DNA of 64,000 nucleotides, from the NCBI GenBank assembly GCA_024305405.1, contig JAKNDB010000092.1, positions 2,697,501 through 2,761,500 of the forward strand. Reading direction: 5' to 3'. This document shows, piece by piece, positions 11,636-25,653 of this stretch; the stretch's first letter is position 1; the number at the start of each line of letters is the position of its first letter. This DNA comes from Dirofilaria immitis (taxonomy: Eukaryota; Nematoda; Chromadorea; Rhabditida; Onchocercidae). The notes beneath the pieces were generated by a model. That model was not told the DNA's origin, did no database searches, and was given only the letters and a program-made list of their open reading frames with translations. Made by a program: the position numbers and the translations under genes.

Positions 11636-11896
11636 ATGTTAATTCATGGTGGTGATTTTTCAAGAATAACTTTTTTGATATACCCTTATTCCAAAAATTC
11701 AGAATTTAGGTACGAATACGATTGGATGATTTGCGATCGATGGAATTTGAGCTATCAATTCAAGAAACAAGCAGGTCAGCTAATAGTAATGATAAGACGA
11801 ACAGCAATAACAAGAAAAAATTTTTATGAGGAATCAAATATAGAGTTTTTAGACGTGAATTCCATGGACATTAAAAAATTATCATGGCAGCGCTAA
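11636..11896 (+). CDS. possible terminal exon, unrecognised
   Basis: Open on the plus strand to TAA at 11894-11896, with coding-like codon use from about 11703 (EYDWMICDRWNLSYQF, later SNIEFLDVNSMDIKKL). An acceptor-like ATTCAG lies at about 11697-11702. No upstream exon with matching phase was identified. Weak call. Confidence 0.25.
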   Translation: MLIHGGDFSRITFLIYPYSKNSEFRYEYDWMICDRWNLSYQFKKQAGQLIVMIRRTAITRKNFYEESNIEFLDVNSMDIKKLSWQR

Positions 11897-14800
11897 ATAA
11901 AAGAATGTGATTTGGTAGCACTGATTTTAATATTTGATGAGTTTGAAGGGTAGTGGATAAAAAGTTGAATGGATAGAGATTAAGTCGATAAAAAGAAATT
12001 AAGCCTGAAAACCTATCATTACTGTTTGATAATGTGTTTCTTGTACATATATATATATATATGTTGTGCGCGAAATATTCAAAGAAGAATAGCTAGAAAC
12101 AACGATCTCATAAAGATCATATCTTAAGACCATAAAAAACTCAATGTTAAGCAAAAGCTCAAGTAATAATAAAATCATAAATACGTTTTGTGACTGCGAC
12201 ATGATCAAAAATGAAATCTTTTCATTTCAGAACTTAATTGTGGTCTCTCTTATTATTATTTTTTTGAAAACCTAACAGTAGTATTTGAATTTCATTCACT
12301 TGAAAACATTTCGTTCTCGCATTCTGATGCGAAAGTAGAATCTAAAACGTGGGATTCTTAGCTTTTTAATAATTTTTAAAGAATATGCATATATTTTCAA
12401 GTTTTAAATTTCAACTTTTAATTTGGAAATTTGCAACCTCCAGTAATTAATCAATCGCTTTATACAAAGAATAAGTTGTTCACTCCTCATTCATCAAATT
12501 CTCAAATGTTTCATTATATTTTGCATGAATCATTGAAACGCTAAAATATGATTGTCATATGAAAATATGTTGATCATATCATAAAATTCTTAGTTGAAAT
12601 GGCAAAATTTTATAACTAATTTCGAATTTAAATAAAATTATCATATCATAGATGATAGACTTGTAGATTTCGATCGACCAAACCGGATCTATCTATGTAA
12701 TTCCTCATTTTTATTGATTAGTTTTTCTGCAGATAAGAACAGCATAGTGTTAATATTTATATCTAATTCAATCAATATCTGAATTAAATTGGCATGAAAA
12801 CAAGTATTTACATACGTAATGTTAATGTTATTAATCAAACAATGAAATCTTCAAATCTGAAGCAAATTTCAACAGAGTTAAGCTGTAAACGTAAGAAGCT
12901 AACAGAAAAATTATCACAATGCTTTTTAATATGAGTTTATTCGTATTGTTATTATACATACGATAAACAGCGGATCTTGCGTGATAGAATTAACTCAACC
13001 ATTATAACGGAGTAATAGATGATGATATGTCAGTTTCCTTGCCATCTTAATTCATAATATTTACTACTTGATTGATCCCGAATACTTCATACTATTAGGA
13101 TATTTGATTAATGAAAAAATTTGATGTTGCTGAGAGCATTTGAAAATATTAAACTTGATATTTAAATTTTATATTAGATGTCAGATCATTGAAAAGCGCA
13201 AATGAAAGGCCGCTATATCGCTCATAGTATACCAAAAAGACTAAATATAATGAGCTTAGTGATAATACACATGTACAACATACAATTTAATATAATTTGT
13301 TTTCGCTTCGTCAAGTAAATATATTATTGCCCGCAATTTATTATTTGTCCATCTTTTTTTCTTATTGTACTAGAAATACCGATTTTGCTTCTTCGATCTC
13401 TCAAATACCTGAAATTTTAGATTGAAAACTAATTTTAAAATATATTGATAATAGTAATTTAGAAAATACAGGCACTATCGACTTCATAAAATGCGCTCTT
13501 ATAACAAAGCACTTCTCCAAAATGGATGAGCAAACAGCAATCGAGAAAATTCAAGCTCCTATAATAATTTTTCTAAAGCAAAAACAAAGAGAATCAAAAC
13601 AATCACATCCATTTTGATTTAGATAGAACTGGCAACCATGATTTTGCTTTATACACATTCTGACACTTTGATTCTTGATTCTTGATTCTTGATACTTCTC
13701 GGATGATCCATAATTCTTTGCTTGTTGCGTCATAATTTTACTAATTAAAAAGAATGTCGAGCTATTACGATGAATGAAAAAACAGGATTAATTGAAGGAG
13801 ATCGAAGGAAATATAATGATAAAATGGAACGGGGAGTTTCATTTGCTGTGTATCAGTCCTTATTTGATTTGCTTATTTCTTGATAAATAAAAAATAAATA
13901 AAAAAGATTCACCATTTTTCACGATGTTACTATTTAAATTATCCCTAAAATTGTCTCTTGAACTCTTGAAATTATATCTAATTAAAACTTATTCAATGAT
14001 GTCAACAAATATCGAGGTTATACTTATGGAATCAATCTAGTGATGCACATATATATATAGTTATTCACCTTTTAACATCAATTTCGATTTTATTCATTAC
14101 GAACTACTACTGCACTATATGCTTTTCCTTAGGCACAAACTTATTTACACCGTTTTAATCAGAAGCGAACTGGCATTCTGAAAAAGAAAAAAATAAATTT
14201 GAAAAAACGAAAAAATCAGTCACGTCATTGAATATTTTAGCTAATTCGCAAACATAAGAAAAGACTTGTTCTTGAAAATAAAAAAAATTAATAAAATTAT
14301 AAAGGCATTTTCTTTTTACGCATTTTTAAAAACATTTCTTTTCTATTGAAAAGCATTTGTCAAGATGAATACACTCAGGAATGATACTGTTTTCACAAAA
14401 TTATTTATTTACACTAAACATTTATTCTTCTATCTTTTATTACCAAAAATGTAGTTATTTACAATGTTGTCATTAAAATTTGTTTTTAGATCGAGCAACA
14501 TTATTCGATTTAACTTCTATCCAGTATTTATTTGTGCGATCCGATTATTGTTACCATAACAAACCAACAAAACCTTGACTTCATAATTTTGCCACCGATT
14601 TACTTGATTTTTCTTCGTTTCATTATTTGATGGTTTAGGACTATATTATTTACACATTAATGAATTTGGTACAGTTATCTTCATTTCATTTTCTAGATGA
14701 AATTGTTAATGTATTGGATAAAATATTCAGGACTTCCGCAATATTTTTTTAAAATAATTTTTGACAATTTACAAAATTGCAACGATAAATAATAAGTGAA

Positions 14801-17800
14801 AAATCACTTCGATCTTCAGAATAGTGTTCATGGTCATATTCATAAACGATCGTCATTGATAGAGGCACTTAGCAATTCACTCTTCTCTGATAGCGATCAC
14901 AGTAAACATAATGATGTAAGTTTTTTGTGAACAAAACTCATAATTGGAATTTTAAAGAACTATTTGCACATCAATACACTATTATAATTCAAACAGTTAT
15001 TTATCTATTCCAATTTTTTCTTCTTTCTGTTTGCCAGTCAAAACATTTATGCACTATTGCTTATATCCATTAAACTAAGAAAATCTTTGCAAATTCTTAT
15101 ACCTCCACTAACTATATCCTTCATCCTTCTTTCTTAGATTCTCTCTTTTGCCCATTTTACGCAGTGATTTATTTTTGAAATAAATTTTTCAAAATTTATT
15201 AATTTTTATATGCAATTTTTAAGCCATTTATATTTCTTACAAATAAAATTCGAAAATTTTCTTATCAGCAACAATTCTAGCAACGTAGTAAATATATAGC
15301 AACAAAAAACACATGATATTTTTAATTAATTGAACAATGTACTTCTTCAAGATTAAATCTGGATAACGAATAACCAGATCATATCGAATAACTAGATCAT
15401 ATCGAATAACTGGATCATATCGAATAACTGGATCATATCGAATAACTGGATCATATCGAATAACTGGATCATATCGAATAACTGGATCATATTTAAAACT
15501 CTTGTTGTGTGATGATATGCAACTCACTTAAACTACGATGATCCTAAATTTCCGCCGCATTAGATTTTTTAAAGAACGATCAAATATCTCAAATTAAGCA
15601 TTTTCACTTGAAGCGAAATTCTTTTCTTTTTTATATTGCTAAAATATTGCTTTTTACGTTATTAAAATGAAGAATTGTAGTTTTTAATTAGTAGGAAGAT
15701 ATGTAATGATAAGATTATTACATATATATTCTGATAATAAGATACTGCAAATGATTACTTAATTGATAGCAGAATAACAAATTGTTAAGATATCAGGCTT
15801 AAATTATTTGTGATGTAACACAGGCTAGATTTAGTCGAGTATATGCTTGCATTATTATTCTAAGTATTATTTTTATTTTTTTGCTAGTTATTGGTAGTGA
15901 AAGCTACTCATCTAAATGGTTATAAAACTTTGGAATATTTCTGTTAACTTTTCATTAAATTTTATGCTATTATTGTTCAATTTTATCAACTAAATTATTC
16001 GCTAATTACTTATATCATTTGAAAATATATGAAAGTTTTTCATTATATTACAAAAAAAACTGAAAAAATTAAATTAGGCATATATTTACAATTGAAAATT
16101 TAGATCGAATTTCGTTAGGATTAGATTAACATCGCTTAATTTATTTTTTAATAAAATTCTTTAATTTCAAAAATTTCGATTGATTAACCGTATTCTTTAA
16201 TCTAAAAAATTTTAACTGAATTATAGTATGCTGCAATGATATTAATTTACATAATTTTTATGAATAATGATTTGGCGATCAATAAGGTTTTTGGGTTGGA
16301 AAGCAAAACACAAATGTCAAGCTAGTTTTAGAATTGCATGAATATCTGAATAAATTGGTTTCATTGTAACTGAGTACCGTCCTTCTGTGAAATTATCTCT
16401 TCTGGACAATTTTATTTCAATAATACGAACGAAACTTCGAAATGCTCATTGTTTACATTCAAACTAAGGAGCAAATAGAAATACTACGAAGGAAGTTTTC
16501 TTTTCCTGGTCTCACTATCAAATTTTCAATACAGAATGGCAGAAATCTTATTCTCTAGATGCTAAAAGTACGGAATCAATCATTTTGAGATCGAGAATTC
16601 CCTACTAAAATATTTAGTATGCAATCACTTTTTTGCATACGTGTTGCAAACAAATGATATTATAAAAAAGACGACTTGATTTGAAGGTAAAGATAAGATT
16701 CTCCTATTTTTTCAATTCAGATTCTCATTCATACACATTTGATTTTGTTGACAAATATATATATCTTGTGTGATTTATAATTATTACGAAACTGCATTTT
16801 AAAATATACATTTTTTCTGTTTCTTAAGTTAAAAAGATTCGTAAGGCTTTGGTTCTATTGAGTACTAAATATACTTGCTATCATTAAATACCATTCTTTT
16901 AAAAAAACTTTGCCGAATATTCATTAGTATCAATACCTCTTTCACTGATAGTGGTGCTAAACTCAGCATAGCTATCACTTATCATAATTTTATTTTTATT
17001 ATTTTGTATTAAATTTCTAGACTATCATCTAGAATATATAAATTGATAAGTTTTCATCACACAAAATTCTGGTTTGAGTATATTTTTTATAGATGCTTAC
17101 TAAACTTTCAAAGTTCAGTGATATACTTCCACATTGCTTGAGCTTAATTCCATTTAAATTTCACCATATCGGATTAGTAGATTGATAAGATTGATAAAAA
17201 TTCAATTTTTGGCCACAGCTCTTAATTTATATTTCAAAATTTGAAATCCTGATAATAGTAAAATAAAATATAAATTTCTATGTTTTTATATTTCAAACCG
17301 TTAGCACATGGCCATGATTTATTGATTTGTTATTATAAATTAACCTAAAGTTATATGACAATTATTGCTATTACCTTATTTCTAATAATAGAAATAATAG
17401 TCATCCAATGAAATTCTTCTCATCAGTCGCAAATCAGATTTTTGGTCGCTGTTTCTCTGAATACGTATTTTCGTATTTCTATCTTTAATTTGTCTGAATT
17501 CGCAACTCTAAATATCTCCTTTCCGTTATCCATTCATTTTCTTTTTCCTTGCATTTTTTCATATGATTTTCATATTGATCCATTGCTTGGCTGTTTCATA
17601 ATGAAAATGCTGATTTCAATAATTTTCAAAAGATTTTTGCAAATCTAACTACAATATGTTATGGTAATATGTCATAAAATAGACTACCCGTTATTCATGC
17701 ATACTTTATATCCAAATAAAATTCTCGATAGCTTCATAGCAGGAAATGCGGTGCAATTACAAATTATCTGAGTAATTGTAAGATATGTCTTTGATAGATA

Positions 17801-20800
17801 AGATTATATAAATGCATGATATTGAGATCATTTTCAATTATCAGTATACTTCCAACATTAAATATCAATAGAAATTATAAGCAAATTAGTGCATTTCTAT
17901 ATTGTTAGCATTAGTTGCATTCACTTCGTTTGTACATTTGTTTCCTCTGTTCTTTAAATATTTCTCATTTTTAATAAATATAAAAGCTAAAGAATAAAGA
18001 AGGTTTGGAACGAGCAGTTAAACTAATTATTCAATAATTAGTTTATAAAAATTAAATAAAGATAGGACTTTATGCAAGAAATTTTCGCCAAACTTTCATC
18101 CGAATACAAAATATATGAAAACATTTACCATCAAATTTGAGGTTTTAATACTGTAGAAAAATGTTGAAACGACAGATTATTCTAACTTGATGATCATTAA
18201 TTATTCAACCAGTAATGACAATGTTTATAATAAGAATAAACATTCCTGAAAGTAATTCTAAAATGTTTTCTTTATGAGCAGATCCAAATGTATAAATTCA
18301 GAACACATAAATTTGAAATGCAAAAATTTCAAGAGCTAAGCTAATTGTTTATGAATTAATCGAATTCCTTGGATTTTTGTATAATCTTTGCTATGTTTAG
18401 AAAACAAAACTTCAAAGATGATAAATAAAAACAAACTTTTGACCGAATGAAATAAATTTTCCATTAAGCGTTTAGAAACATTTTAAAACATGAAGAAAAA
18501 TAATACAAATTGATAATATGCTCCACCGACTTTCAATTCTATTGACAATAAAACTGACAAGGAATATCAAAAGTGAACTAAAAAAGATTATAAATTAGAA
18601 TTTAAAGGCTTTTGGAAATTTTTAAACAAGTGCTTTGCTATCACCATTGTATTGCTCATTTTTATCGCTACCGATGTGATAAGATTATTCAGCAAAATGG
18701 ATCATAAACGAGTTTTTCCTTATCATCATAACTTTAGCAAGTTAAAAACTAAGAATTCAATTTTATTTTTCGTGAAACTTAAGTTGTCCATCAAAGTTTT
18801 CAATTTGGTTATTGAAAAAATTTTTTCAATCGGATATCAAAGCACTTTTTAATACTAGCATTTAAAACTCTATTTGAATAGTTGAGATATAGAATTAGAT
18901 TAGCACGATGACATTCACCTCGCAATAGAGCGATTTAGTAAATATTCGACAAACAGCAGTACCACTCTCAAACTGAAAAGTACTACTGTCATTTTCACAA
19001 ATTAAACCATTTCATCTTGAATATAAACATTCTTTCTAATATTCTGATTGATGATTATTTGAAGATTATTATTCAGTAAAAATATTTCCAAGGATTTGCA
19101 TAGAGTTTGAGTATAGAAAATCTTCTTCTTCTCAACAATAAATAATTTATTTAGATTTGATATTAAATTTTAATAGTTTCATAATGATTAAAATCAGATT
19201 CCGTTCTTTTCTGTATTAGCATTTTAACTAATATGATAGTCAATTATTTTTTCATCGTGTTCCTTATTTAAATTATGTTATTTTCTTAAGTATTTACATA
19301 TATCATTGGTCACTCATCAAAATTAACTGCTTCATTTTCAGATACATCAGATTTCTGGATTTTGAATCCACATTTTAATTTAATACAAATTTACTGTGAT
19401 TTTTCATTTAGCGAAGGCTAAAAACTTCCGGACAATAATCTTAGATATATTCTAAGCACTGTATATGACATTATAGTAATGGGCCTATTACCAATAAATG
19501 TACTACTGTAATGTCATGAATTATCACTTGCTGTTGATATTGCTATCAAACCCACTGTTGATATTTTAGAAATTATTTACAAAAACATAAGCCATGCTTT
19601 GTTTAAATTTGCTTTGTTTTGTTTGATAAAACGGTAAATTTGATTTGCTTTGTTTTTATTTGCTTTGACAAATAATTGTTTTGTCTTGGACTGTTCTCTC
19701 TCTTTCTGTCCTTCAATCTTTTTGTCTCCTATTTATCTGCTTCTTTTTGCCATCATTTTTCTTGAACTTCTTCTCACACATTTTACTATCATATATATAT
19801 ATAGCATAATGCTTATATATATGCATAATGCTTATTTTTTCAATATGATTTAAATCTATCAAAATTTTTTAAAATATAAAATTTTATTTAGACTGAGGTA
19901 TATTGATGAAAGGTAGATTAATCAGAAAACGAATACAATTCAGACACAATTTGGAATGGACATTTAAAATAAGAGAAAAAAGCAAAATAAGAAAATGGAT
20001 ACGTTTAGCAATGATGCAGTACTAAAAAATGATTTAAAATTTGAGGGACAAACATAATTTGGATTGTGGCAACGCTGACAACATTTGTGGGAGTTAAATT
20101 GGTCCTGTTTAATTGACTTTCTATTGATATCGTAGATGATTACAAGAAGATATAGATGGACAGACAGGCAAACTGAGATGATTGGTAAAGGTTGAATAAT
20201 AGGACGAGCGTATCCATGATAAAATAATTGAACAATTTGGATAAAGCACTTCGTGATGTGTTTACAATGGCTACTCATCATAAAAAGTATAATACCTATA
20301 AGCGTTTTTTTTCTGGAAACCCGTCACAAATTAACCAACAATTAAAATCTTTTTTCCCTAATTTATTTTCCTAAACTGGTTCATTTATTTTCTGTTGATG
20401 TGATTATTCATAATCATAGAGAAACGATTTTTACTCTAACTAAGTTTGCAGTTCGTCAGTTTACTTTTAATTTCATTCATTTTTATCGTAACAATCTATA
20501 CTTTCTTCATTTTCATTGCTAAAATCCATAATCCATTTTATGCAACTTTTATTGCAATCAAGGACTTTATATCAATTGATTTTTCCATTTTCATACCAAT
20601 AATAAATGTCTATGTCCAAGACAAAAACAATCATTTTATCATATTTGTATTATTCGTAAACGAAATAAGAATAAGTACCATTTTCCTGCTGATTACTAAA
20701 GTAGTAATGATTACTAAAGAAGTAGTATTAAAGTGAACGATCAATTTTGTTCATTTGTTAATCCAACAAAATTATTTCACAGCAAATAATATTATTTAAT

Positions 20801-23800
20801 ATATTATTACTAAATGATTAATTTGTCCATAATTACCATGAATACTAATGCAATATAATTTGTTTATGTATACAGCGAATATATCTCTCTGTTTTGTATG
20901 ATAGTGATAATTACGCATTAATGATAACGATAATCATATTGCAAACTGTTTACTTTAGAGTGACGAGCACATATCGGTGATTGAATTTCGCCATTTTATT
21001 TATTAACTTTTATTTCTGTATTTTCGTTTCGGGTTTATTTTAGATACTTATATTATTTACTTTTAACTTGAATTTGAATTATTTGCTTTCTTTCCAAAAT
21101 AATCGAGGCAATAGGGATCACTGCGTCTTGAGTTTTCTGTTCAAGCATTAGACAGTATGAAAACTGAATTTCCAAAAAGCTGATATTCATAAAAATAAGA
21201 GCAAATATATTAAAAGTAATTCCGTCGATGTTACATGAACTGAAATCTTTAGAATTCTAATGGAATTATCACGAATAGATACATCGTTTTTTGTATTTAC
21301 GATTGCATTAATAAGCAAACTTTTAGGCAATGAATTATTTTTTTGAATAAAGCCAAAAAGTAGCAAATATTATTTGAAAAGAAAATAGATAAGTCTGGCA
21401 TTGAAAATTAAAATAATTAAATTGGAAGAAGTCTTCTCTCGGTGACCACATTGGTATTACCCAACAAATTGGGTCACTGTGTGACATAACTCAACTATTA
21501 TAAAATCCTTTCAAGAAACGGTTTTTTAAAACGTCATAATTCACTGTTATTTCCATTTAATAGTTTTACTATAGAGAACATATTATATTCTTCGAGAACT
21601 CAGAGCATTACTGAAAACATATATTTTGAATACATAGTTCAGGGACATTTATTAAACTCAATATGCATCCTAAATAATTTTCATTATAAACTCTTGAGAT
21701 CAGAATGTAATAATAGCGAGATGACATGAATGATAATAATCATCGATGAAATATAACATATGTCAATATTTTGCTAGAGGAGTTAGTGTGACTTATTGAA
21801 TTGTCTGAAAAATGAACACAAATTTTTATTTGCACAATTAAAACGGTCGTGCATTTTTCTGCTCAATTCTTCCATAGCATACCTTTCTTGTGCGTTATCT
21901 ATCAACTGATGTTCAGTACTATACTTTTTATTTTTCATTAAACTCTTTTATAGTACTCTTATAGGAAACCCTTTTCATTTCAAACTTTTTGAAATTTGCT
22001 AAAATATATATTATTATATATTTTAATGTAATATTGTCCAAGTACATATTATTCTTCTAGAACAAAGAATTTCTCACCATTACAGGAAATATTCACCCAA
22101 CTGTCTTTATCATTGCTCTTCTGTCTTCTTTCTTCTAATCACAGAGTTCAAAGTAATTCATGTAAGAAATTGAGAAGCGTAAAAATTAATCGATGCAATC
22201 AGTTATAAAGTTAACCTTTGTTCTGCTTTCCTTCTTATCTTTGCCATCTAATTATCTCTAACTAAAATAATGATAAACGTATTTAAAAGGTAAATATATT
22301 CTATGCCTATATTTCAAATTCTACAAGTGTCTTATCTTTCTTTCTATTGGTTATTTTCATCCTATTTTTCACTTTAATATTATTTTTAATTACTACGACT
22401 ATAATGGAAAATGATATTGAAATGGATCATTTTGACCACTTTTTTTCCTTTCTATTCCCTCTCTTCATCGCTCTCTATTCGCTCTAATCATTCATCCATT
22501 TTGCATCAAAACGATTGCCACTTCTATCCTTTTCACTATAAAATGTTTTAGAAATATTCTGATTAGTAATTATTGAAATCTATCTTGATCGAAGGAACTC
22601 ACTCAATAAAATGCCTTTTTACTTCCAAAACTTTTTCTTTAGTTATGCTATTTTGCTAGTCCAACCATTTCAGACCCACTGTATAAGCTACCAATATATA
22701 AATTGCTAATTACTGAGAAGTAATACAAGCTAATAAATAGACCATGCAAAATTATATGAGATATAAACTGAACCAATAAATATATAAATGACTATGATAT
22801 TTAATTTATATACAAAATACAAAAACTCACAAATCTCGTATGCAAATTTCTAATAAACAGCAAAATCTCTTATCACATATCGACTTATGGAAGACACTTT
22901 AATTGCTATCGACAAAATTGCTTGCTTCATCTGAAAATTTATCATTTCAAATAGTACTAATATTTTTAAAAATTAATTTAAAAAGAAAAAATTAAAACTC
23001 TTTGGAATTAATTTTTCATATTAATTATCTTTATTTTCATTACTTAAATCGGCATTAATTTTATTAGCAAAAATACTTTTTATTTATTTCTCCATTATGA
23101 ACGAAAGAAGTTTGTATCTATTCAATAATGTCGAATGTCATGAATCACATAGTGATCATACATTTAGATTGGATAATTTTTCTTTTAAAGAATTTTTATG
23201 ACAACAGCACATATTCTTTAGAAAATTTTATTAAGCAGATGGGCAAGAAATGGATGAGGAACTCATCCAGTTATTTTGTTCTTGTCCAATACTTATAAGT
23301 AAGCTCGAGTTGGCCAAAAGTACTCAAATAGTAGTGAACCGGTCTGCTGTCTACGAGATGAGTATTATGTGTCAAGTCATGATGTATAATCTTCTGAATT
23401 AAGGAATATTTCAGAGTGATTTTTCCATAAGTTTATTCCCTTCACACTTACTTCAGAATAACGCGTACTTTCTTGTTTTGTTCGGTTGAATCCAATTTGA
23501 GAATTTATTGCTTCCTTTTGATTTGTTCATTCATCATTCCTTTTTACTTTTTGATGATTCTGTTTTCCTTATATTGTCATTCAAGAAAATCCATTTCTCC
23601 TCTATTCATTTCTCATAAACTGATAGCTTCAGCTTTCTTAATTTTTAATTTTTTCTCATACTTTCGCAATTTGCCTTTTTTGAGGTTTGTTCATGGAGAT
23701 ACATATGAAAGCGTTTTTATATGAAATTAATCAAAAGATTTTCTTTATATATGATTAAAGCTGTTTAATAATAGTTGATAGGTTAGATTCATATTTTGCC

Positions 23801-25653
23801 TTAAAATAATTGGCACTCTATATTCATTTTATCGAGATAAATTGAACATTATGTTTAGATCGGCCCAATAGCTATTTTTCGCAATAATTTTTTTGTCGTA
23901 TGATAAAGTTACGAAAAAATTTAATTTTGGTTCGGAAAATTTAGAACTGAATAAATTTGTTTGAGAAATTTTTAATGAGCAGACTATGCAAACTGTAGCA
24001 ATAATTTAATTTATTTTCCCTTTCCTTAACTGACTGCGAAAACTCATTGCAAAAATTTGTTGAAATGCTGCGAATAAAATATGGCTGCTCTAGTTATTAG
24101 AATTCTAAGTCTCAGCTAAAATTTTGCTATGATATAAGTTGCAGCCTGCCTGAGATTATAGTTCTTCAAAAATAGAAACTGATATTTCTTCATCCTCACT
24201 GCTTTTAGATATATATATATTTTTTTGCACTATATTTTTTTCTCGAATATTTCCCACTCGAAATAAATTTCTTGAAATTATTTTCTTTCCAGTTTTTCAA
24301 TCAAAATGAGAATCTGAACATATTTCAGCACTGCAGTCATATATCAGAAAAAGGGTTGCGTCATTTTTTCTGGTAGAATCATTGAAAAAAATTTTATTCC
24401 CATTGCTTCTGTTGTTTAACAATCCATTTTTATAGGAATATATTTTGATTACAAATTATTCAATCCAAAATACTTCATTATAGCTTGTTTCAATGCTTCT
24501 CATTATTATTTAATACCGAAATACATCTTTACAATATAATTTTCAAATTGATTTCATTAGTATGTCTGAAAAAGATTTACTTTATTAACTAGCTGCCTTT
24601 CAATAATCTAAGTATCAATATTTTTTCGGAATTAATTTATACATTTAACTAGAATTCATAAATTAGTTGACTAAAAGAGATCAACTTGGAATGGTCAGTT
24701 CCCACAAAGAAGCTGTACACAATTCATTTCCCATTATTTCTCTTCCGTTATCATTTTATTTTCATATCACAAAACTTTCACTTTCTTAGAAGCTCTTAGA
24801 AAGATCTACCTGTTTAAGCATCAAAGGTAAACATGAATCCCTATGACTTCTATCTATGACAATTCCGTAGTGAACGATGAACGATTTTTAGATATTGATC
24901 TGTCTATAGGTATCTATAGTTCCATTACCATTCATGTTTATTTTCTCGCAAATAATACAAATACTGCAATTGTCTGCGCATCAGTATATTTCATCAAGTA
25001 TACATCATTACCATTATTATCATTGTTGCTATACAACAAAGCAGTAAAGAAACGGATAAGTTAAAGTGAACAAAACGACATTTATGATACGATTGGCTAT
25101 TATCGATGAAGTAAATACTTTTTGTAAACACTTACATATCCAACTATGCTTGTAAAATTGCAGGTTTTCAATCTCTTTGATTTCAAAATAGAAAGAATTA
25201 AATAGAGCGAGCAATAATGGAAATAAGCGATTATTTTTTATACCAGAGAATATCTGAACTGCAACATTTTTAAAATTATTTAAACTGGAGATGTTTGCAA
25301 ATTATATTCTTTTAAATTTGGATTTAAATACTTTTGGTTACAATAAGATTGTTTTTCTTCTGTTGATATTTTTTATTGTTGATGCAGTAAATCAGCAATA
25401 TGATACTGCTATTTTATCAAAATTGACTCTTGCAGATTTGCTTATATGGTTATAAGATAACATTATTATTTATTCTGCTCCCTAAGTTACGGATTGAATT
25501 ATCAAATTTTACTCAAACGATTTAATCATAATAAATACTGAGGTCGAACAAGTAGGTGTGCAACAAGCAGATTAGTTTATAAAACAGTGCTTAAATATTA
25601 TGAATGGAAACAATTTTCCATTAGAAATAGAAATATCAGTCTCATTTCTTCAG
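11897..25653. other. long gene-poor region
   Basis: About 13.8 kb in which no gene could be supported. Open stretches exist on both strands but are rich in Phe, Ile and Leu, as expected from random AT-rich DNA, and lack splice-matched neighbours. Contents noted: short AT dinucleotide runs (12050-12062, 14050-14060, 19790-19801), a (ATTCTTG)3 repeat at 13671-13691, the 18-bp minisatellite at 15367-15492, and a short near-duplicate at about 20693-20730. It could hold introns or distant exons of an unseen gene, or be a true desert. Confidence 0.45.
15367..15492. repeat. 18-bp minisatellite, seven units
   Basis: Seven head-to-tail units of CGAATAACTGGATCATAT. The first unit reads ...CCAGATC..., the second ...CTAGATC..., and the remaining five are identical ...CTGGATC..., so divergence is graded from one end, as expected if the array grew from its right side. 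The unit length is a multiple of three and the minus strand stays open through the array (repeat YDPVIR), but no flanking coding evidence supports translation. Confidence 0.95.

Noticed and set aside
15237..15527. Minus-strand open frame with a repeated YDPVIR unit, possible repeat protein
   Set aside because: It arises from the 18-bp minisatellite, whose period keeps the frame open; flanks show no coding signal or splice sites.
20446..20736. Phe/Ile-rich open frame resembling a multi-pass membrane protein
   Set aside because: Composition is that of random AT-rich DNA, with no family motif, no splice context and internal short duplications.
24843..25064. Plus-strand open frame before the RhoGEF
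   Set aside because: No phase-matched donor or link to the exchange-factor exons; codon use not better than background.
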